Shown: positions 14,569-16,860 of the stretch, in pieces | Position numbering within the stretch: the first letter of the stretch is position 1 | Layout: each line of letters opens with the position of its first letter | Notes under the pieces: model-generated | What the model saw: only the letters and a program-made list of their open reading frames with translations | Told to the model about the DNA's origin: nothing | The model's database searches: none | Made by a program: the position numbers and the translations under genes | NCBI GenBank assembly: GCA_946405115.1 | Contig: CAMJGB010000015.1 | Coordinates: forward strand, 1-16,860 | Length of the DNA stretch: 16,860 bases | Direction: 5' to 3' | DNA from: an uncultured Clostridia bacterium | Lineage (GTDB): Bacteria > Bacillota > Clostridia > Saccharofermentanales > Saccharofermentanaceae

Positions 14569-15468
14569 ATGCACGATGCAAAAATTATAGATCAGCTCTC
14601 TGACCTCGTGTCTTCCTTTATCTGCTACGCAGGATCCCATCTTCCCGATGACGTAGATGCGAAGCTTAAGGAAATGGCTAAGGTTGAGACTGAAGGTTTT
14701 GCTCCCACGATCTACAAGGCAATGGCTGACAACATGGAGCTTGCTAACGAGCTTAAGCGCCCTTCATGTCAGGACACAGGTATCATCCAGTTCTTTGCTA
14801 AGGTTGGTACAGGTTTCCCTTATCAGAACGAACTCCCTGAGGTTTTCGAGCAGGCAGTACTTAAGGCAACAGAGCGTGCTCCTTTGAGACACAATGCAGT
14901 ACAGGTTTTCGATGAGAACAACACAGGTAACAACGTAGGTGTACGTGTACCGTGGATCGATTGGGAACTCGTACCTGACAGAGATGACATCGAGCTTTAT
15001 GTTTACATGGCAGGCGGCGGATGCTCCCTCCCCGGTATGGCTAAGGTTCTCATGCCTCTCGAGGGTTATGAAGGCATCGTAAGAGTAATCTTCGATCAGA
15101 TGACATCTTACGGCGTTAACGCTTGTCCTCCTGTACTCCTCGGCGTAGGTATCGCAGGTTCCGCAGAAGTTGCTGCTAAGCTTTCCAAGAAGGCTCTCCT
15201 CCGTCCCGTAGGATCTCACAACGAGAACCCTAAGGCAGCTATGATGGAAGAAGAGCTTGAGAAGGGCCTCAATGAGTTGGGCCTCGGACCCGGCGGACTT
15301 TCCGGTAAGCTTTCCGTTATGGGCGTTAACATTGAGCAGGCTGCTCGTCACCCCGCTACACTCGCAGTTGGTATCTCCACTGCATGCTGGGCACACAGAA
15401 GAGGCTGCATCAAGATCAACCCCGATCTTACATATGATTTCGTCACGAGCAAAGGAGTTACATTATGA
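14569..15468 (+). CDS. ttdA: L(+)-tartrate dehydratase, alpha subunit (class I Fe-S hydro-lyase)
   Basis: With beta, this subunit dehydrates L-tartrate to oxaloacetate using a labile [4Fe-4S] cluster. I assign TtdA rather than fumarase because long segments match my recollection of E. coli TtdA: PLRHNAV, DENNTG, VPWIDWELVPDRDD, VYMAGGGCSLPG, VLMPLEGYEG, NACPPVLLGVGIA and GCWAHRRG-like CWAHRRG. Likely cluster ligands are C67 (SCQDTG), C186 (ACPP) and C273 (ACWAHRR). The ATG at 14569 (299 aa) has GGAGG seven bases upstream. An upstream in-frame TTG lies before the predicted transcription start. The stop overlaps the ttdB start as ATGA. Fumarase or a related hydroxy-acid dehydratase remains possible, since class I enzymes are easily mis-assigned. 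Confidence 0.87.
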   Translation: MHDAKIIDQLSDLVSSFICYAGSHLPDDVDAKLKEMAKVETEGFAPTIYKAMADNMELANELKRPSCQDTGIIQFFAKVGTGFPYQNELPEVFEQAVLKATERAPLRHNAVQVFDENNTGNNVGVRVPWIDWELVPDRDDIELYVYMAGGGCSLPGMAKVLMPLEGYEGIVRVIFDQMTSYGVNACPPVLLGVGIAGSAEVAAKLSKKALLRPVGSHNENPKAAMMEEELEKGLNELGLGPGGLSGKLSVMGVNIEQAARHPATLAVGISTACWAHRRGCIKINPDLTYDFVTSKGVTL

Positions 15469-16076
15469 GCATCTGGCATTTGACCACACCTGTAACTGAT
15501 GAAGATATCGAGAAGATTCATATCGGCGACGTAATCTACCTTACAGGCGACATCACAACAGGTAGAGACGACGTTCACCACAGAGTAGTAGTTCAGGGCA
15601 GAGAGTGTCCTGTAGACCTCAAGGGCAAGGCTGTATTCCACGCAGGTCCTATCATGAAGAAGATCAGCGAAGACAAGTGGAAGTGCGTTGCTGTAGGTCC
15701 TACAACATCCATGAGAATGGAGAAGGCCGAGAAGGAATTCCTCGCAGAGACAGGCGTTAAGATCGTTATCGGTAAGGGCGGTATGGGCCCTAAGACAACT
15801 GAGGGCTGCAAGGCTTCCAAGGCTGTTCACACAATCTTCCCCGGCGGCTGCGCTGTAGTTGCTGCAGAGTGCATCGAGGATGTTGAGGGCGTTGAGTGGC
15901 TCGACCTCGGAATGCCTGAGGCAATGTGGAAGTTCAAGGCTAAGGAATTCGGACCTTTGATCGTTTCCATCGACTGCCACGGCGGCAACCTGATCGACGA
16001 CAACAAGGTCAAGTTCAACGAGCGTAAGGAGAAGCTCGTTCCCGAGATTTCAGAGAAAGTTCAGTTCATGCACTGA
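15465..16076 (+). CDS. ttdB: L(+)-tartrate dehydratase, beta subunit
   Basis: The 203-aa subunit supplies the other half of the tartrate dehydratase active site. Motifs matching E. coli TtdB as I recall it are IGDVIYLTGDITTGRD, KAVFHAGPI, VGPTTSMRM, GVKIVIGKGGMGP, FPGGCAV, LGMPEAMW, and KEFGPLIVSID. Length is normal (about 200 aa). Its ATG overlaps the ttdA stop by four bases, with AAAGGAG upstream at 15451-15457, and its own stop overlaps the next gene by one base. This points to stoichiometric, coupled translation of the two subunits. Confidence 0.88.
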   Translation: MSIWHLTTPVTDEDIEKIHIGDVIYLTGDITTGRDDVHHRVVVQGRECPVDLKGKAVFHAGPIMKKISEDKWKCVAVGPTTSMRMEKAEKEFLAETGVKIVIGKGGMGPKTTEGCKASKAVHTIFPGGCAVVAAECIEDVEGVEWLDLGMPEAMWKFKAKEFGPLIVSIDCHGGNLIDDNKVKFNERKEKLVPEISEKVQFMH

Positions 16077-16762
16077 TGCTTCCTTTCCTTTCTTCACTCA
16101 AGGGAAAAGCTGACGCTTTAATATTTGATGTAGACGGTACCCTGCTTGATTCCATGACTGTATGGAATCAAGCGGATACCGTTTTTCTTAACTCGCGCGG
16201 ATTCGAGGTAACGCCCGACTACACGGACTATGTCAAATCCGTACGAATCGAAGATGCCGCGGTCTACACACGCGACCGCTATAATCTTCCTGATACTCCC
16301 GAGCAGATCATGGCGGAGTGGAAAGCTTTTGTTAACCGAGCTTATGCAGAAGACGTGCTTCTTAAGGACGGCGCGCTCGAGTATCTTAAGCTCGCGAAGC
16401 AGACGGGTTTCAAGACAGCCTGTGCCACTGCACTGACACGGGAGAATATCGACTCCTCATTTACGCGTCTCGGGATACATGATCTGTTCGATGTGATAGT
16501 CGCACTCGACGATCTTCCGGGTCTTCCGGACAAGAGTGAGCCTGACGTATATCTTCATACCGCCAAGCTCATCGGAGCCGCACCTTCATCGACCGTCATA
16601 TTCGAAGACGTTCCCATCGCACTTAACGGAGCGGTCAAAGGTGGCTTCATCACATGTGCGGTCTGGGACCTCATAGGAGCCGGATCTGAAGATGAATGGA
16701 TCAATATGACAAAAATTTCTGACTATTCTTTTAAATTATGGCGCGACCTTATTAAAGATTAA
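16076..16762 (+). CDS. HAD-family hydrolase (phosphatase or phosphoglucomutase-like)
   Basis: The 228-aa protein shows the four HAD motifs: DVDGTLLDS near residue 18 (nucleophile and acid Asp), the Thr-containing CATALTR near 120, Lys in DKSEPDVYL near 152, and FEDV near 172. The cap is the small helical type of the beta-phosphoglucomutase/phosphoglycolate phosphatase subfamily. It removes a phosphate from a small metabolite whose identity cannot be read here. The ATG overlaps the ttdB stop as TGATG, so it is translationally coupled to the tartrate dehydratase. A role in clearing a phosphorylated side product is possible but not shown. Confidence 0.92.
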   Translation: MLPFLSSLKGKADALIFDVDGTLLDSMTVWNQADTVFLNSRGFEVTPDYTDYVKSVRIEDAAVYTRDRYNLPDTPEQIMAEWKAFVNRAYAEDVLLKDGALEYLKLAKQTGFKTACATALTRENIDSSFTRLGIHDLFDVIVALDDLPGLPDKSEPDVYLHTAKLIGAAPSSTVIFEDVPIALNGAVKGGFITCAVWDLIGAGSEDEWINMTKISDYSFKLWRDLIKD

Positions 16763-16807
16763 TGCTTTGTTCATTCTTTAGTAAAACGCATACTGTATAG
16801 TGATTTC

Positions 16808-16860
16808 ATGGATTATGATGAGAGGCGGATCTTTATAAGAAGTCGTGCGGCGTTTGCACT
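16808..16860 (+). CDS. Possible start of a gene running off the window
   Basis: An ATG at 16808 opens a frame (MDYDERRIFIRSRAAFA) that stays open to the window end. There is no ribosome site upstream, but TATAGT at 16796-16801 would place a transcription start at about the ATG itself, so a leaderless mRNA is conceivable. Seventeen codons are too few to name a product. No terminator was seen between the HAD stop (16762) and this point. Confidence 0.3.
   Translation, partial: MDYDERRIFIRSRAAFA

Noticed and set aside
14764..15980. Two 210-codon minus-strand frames opposite ttdA and ttdB
   Set aside because: Both are antisense to strongly conserved dehydratase sequence and lack start signals.

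Overview
The window reads as a stretch of chromosome from a Gram-positive, anaerobe-type Firmicute, probably a Clostridia member. This rests on gene content: a glmU-pth-mfd cluster, a lipid-anchored VanY-type carboxypeptidase, an LtaS-like membrane sulfatase, a riboflavin ECF-type S component behind an FMN riboswitch, an oxygen-sensitive two-subunit Fe-S dehydratase, strong TATAAT promoters and GGAGG ribosome sites. Species cannot be fixed from the sequence alone. I see no phage, IS element, CRISPR array or rRNA.

Layout. Positions 1-306 (minus) hold the N-terminal part of a Na/Pi-cotransporter-family protein, whose promoter sits so close to the start codon that the mRNA looks leaderless. A tRNA-Arg(CCG) at 510-584 (minus) follows, and its 3' end is built into one arm of a long hairpin. 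Next is an Ala/Glu/Lys-rich coiled-coil protein of unknown function (685-2019, minus). Then comes a tight minus-strand housekeeping operon, glmU-pth-mfd (7597 down to 2139): UDP-GlcNAc synthesis, peptidyl-tRNA recycling and transcription-coupled repair.

From 7718 the genes run on the plus strand: a sugar-phosphate nucleotidyltransferase overlapping a D,D-carboxypeptidase lipoprotein, a terminator-like hairpin, an FMN riboswitch with ribU and a clean intrinsic terminator, and a PD-(D/E)XK-like protein of unknown role (10392-11117). The convergent gap 11118-11266 carries the most striking non-coding structure: eight ATCCAC hexamers in two 52-bp units with identical 12-22-12 spacing. On the minus strand, 14399 to 11267 encodes an alpha/beta hydrolase overlapping an LtaS-like sulfatase. 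From a divergent promoter region near 14440-14520, the plus-strand operon ttdA-ttdB-HAD (14569-16762) encodes a predicted L(+)-tartrate dehydratase with a translationally coupled HAD phosphatase. A possible gene start lies at 16808.

No complete, obviously new multi-gene system is visible. The best candidates for undescribed biology are the ATCCAC array, the nuclease-fold-like gene beside it, and the palindromic hairpins at 436-514 and 9321-9390, which share short internal words.
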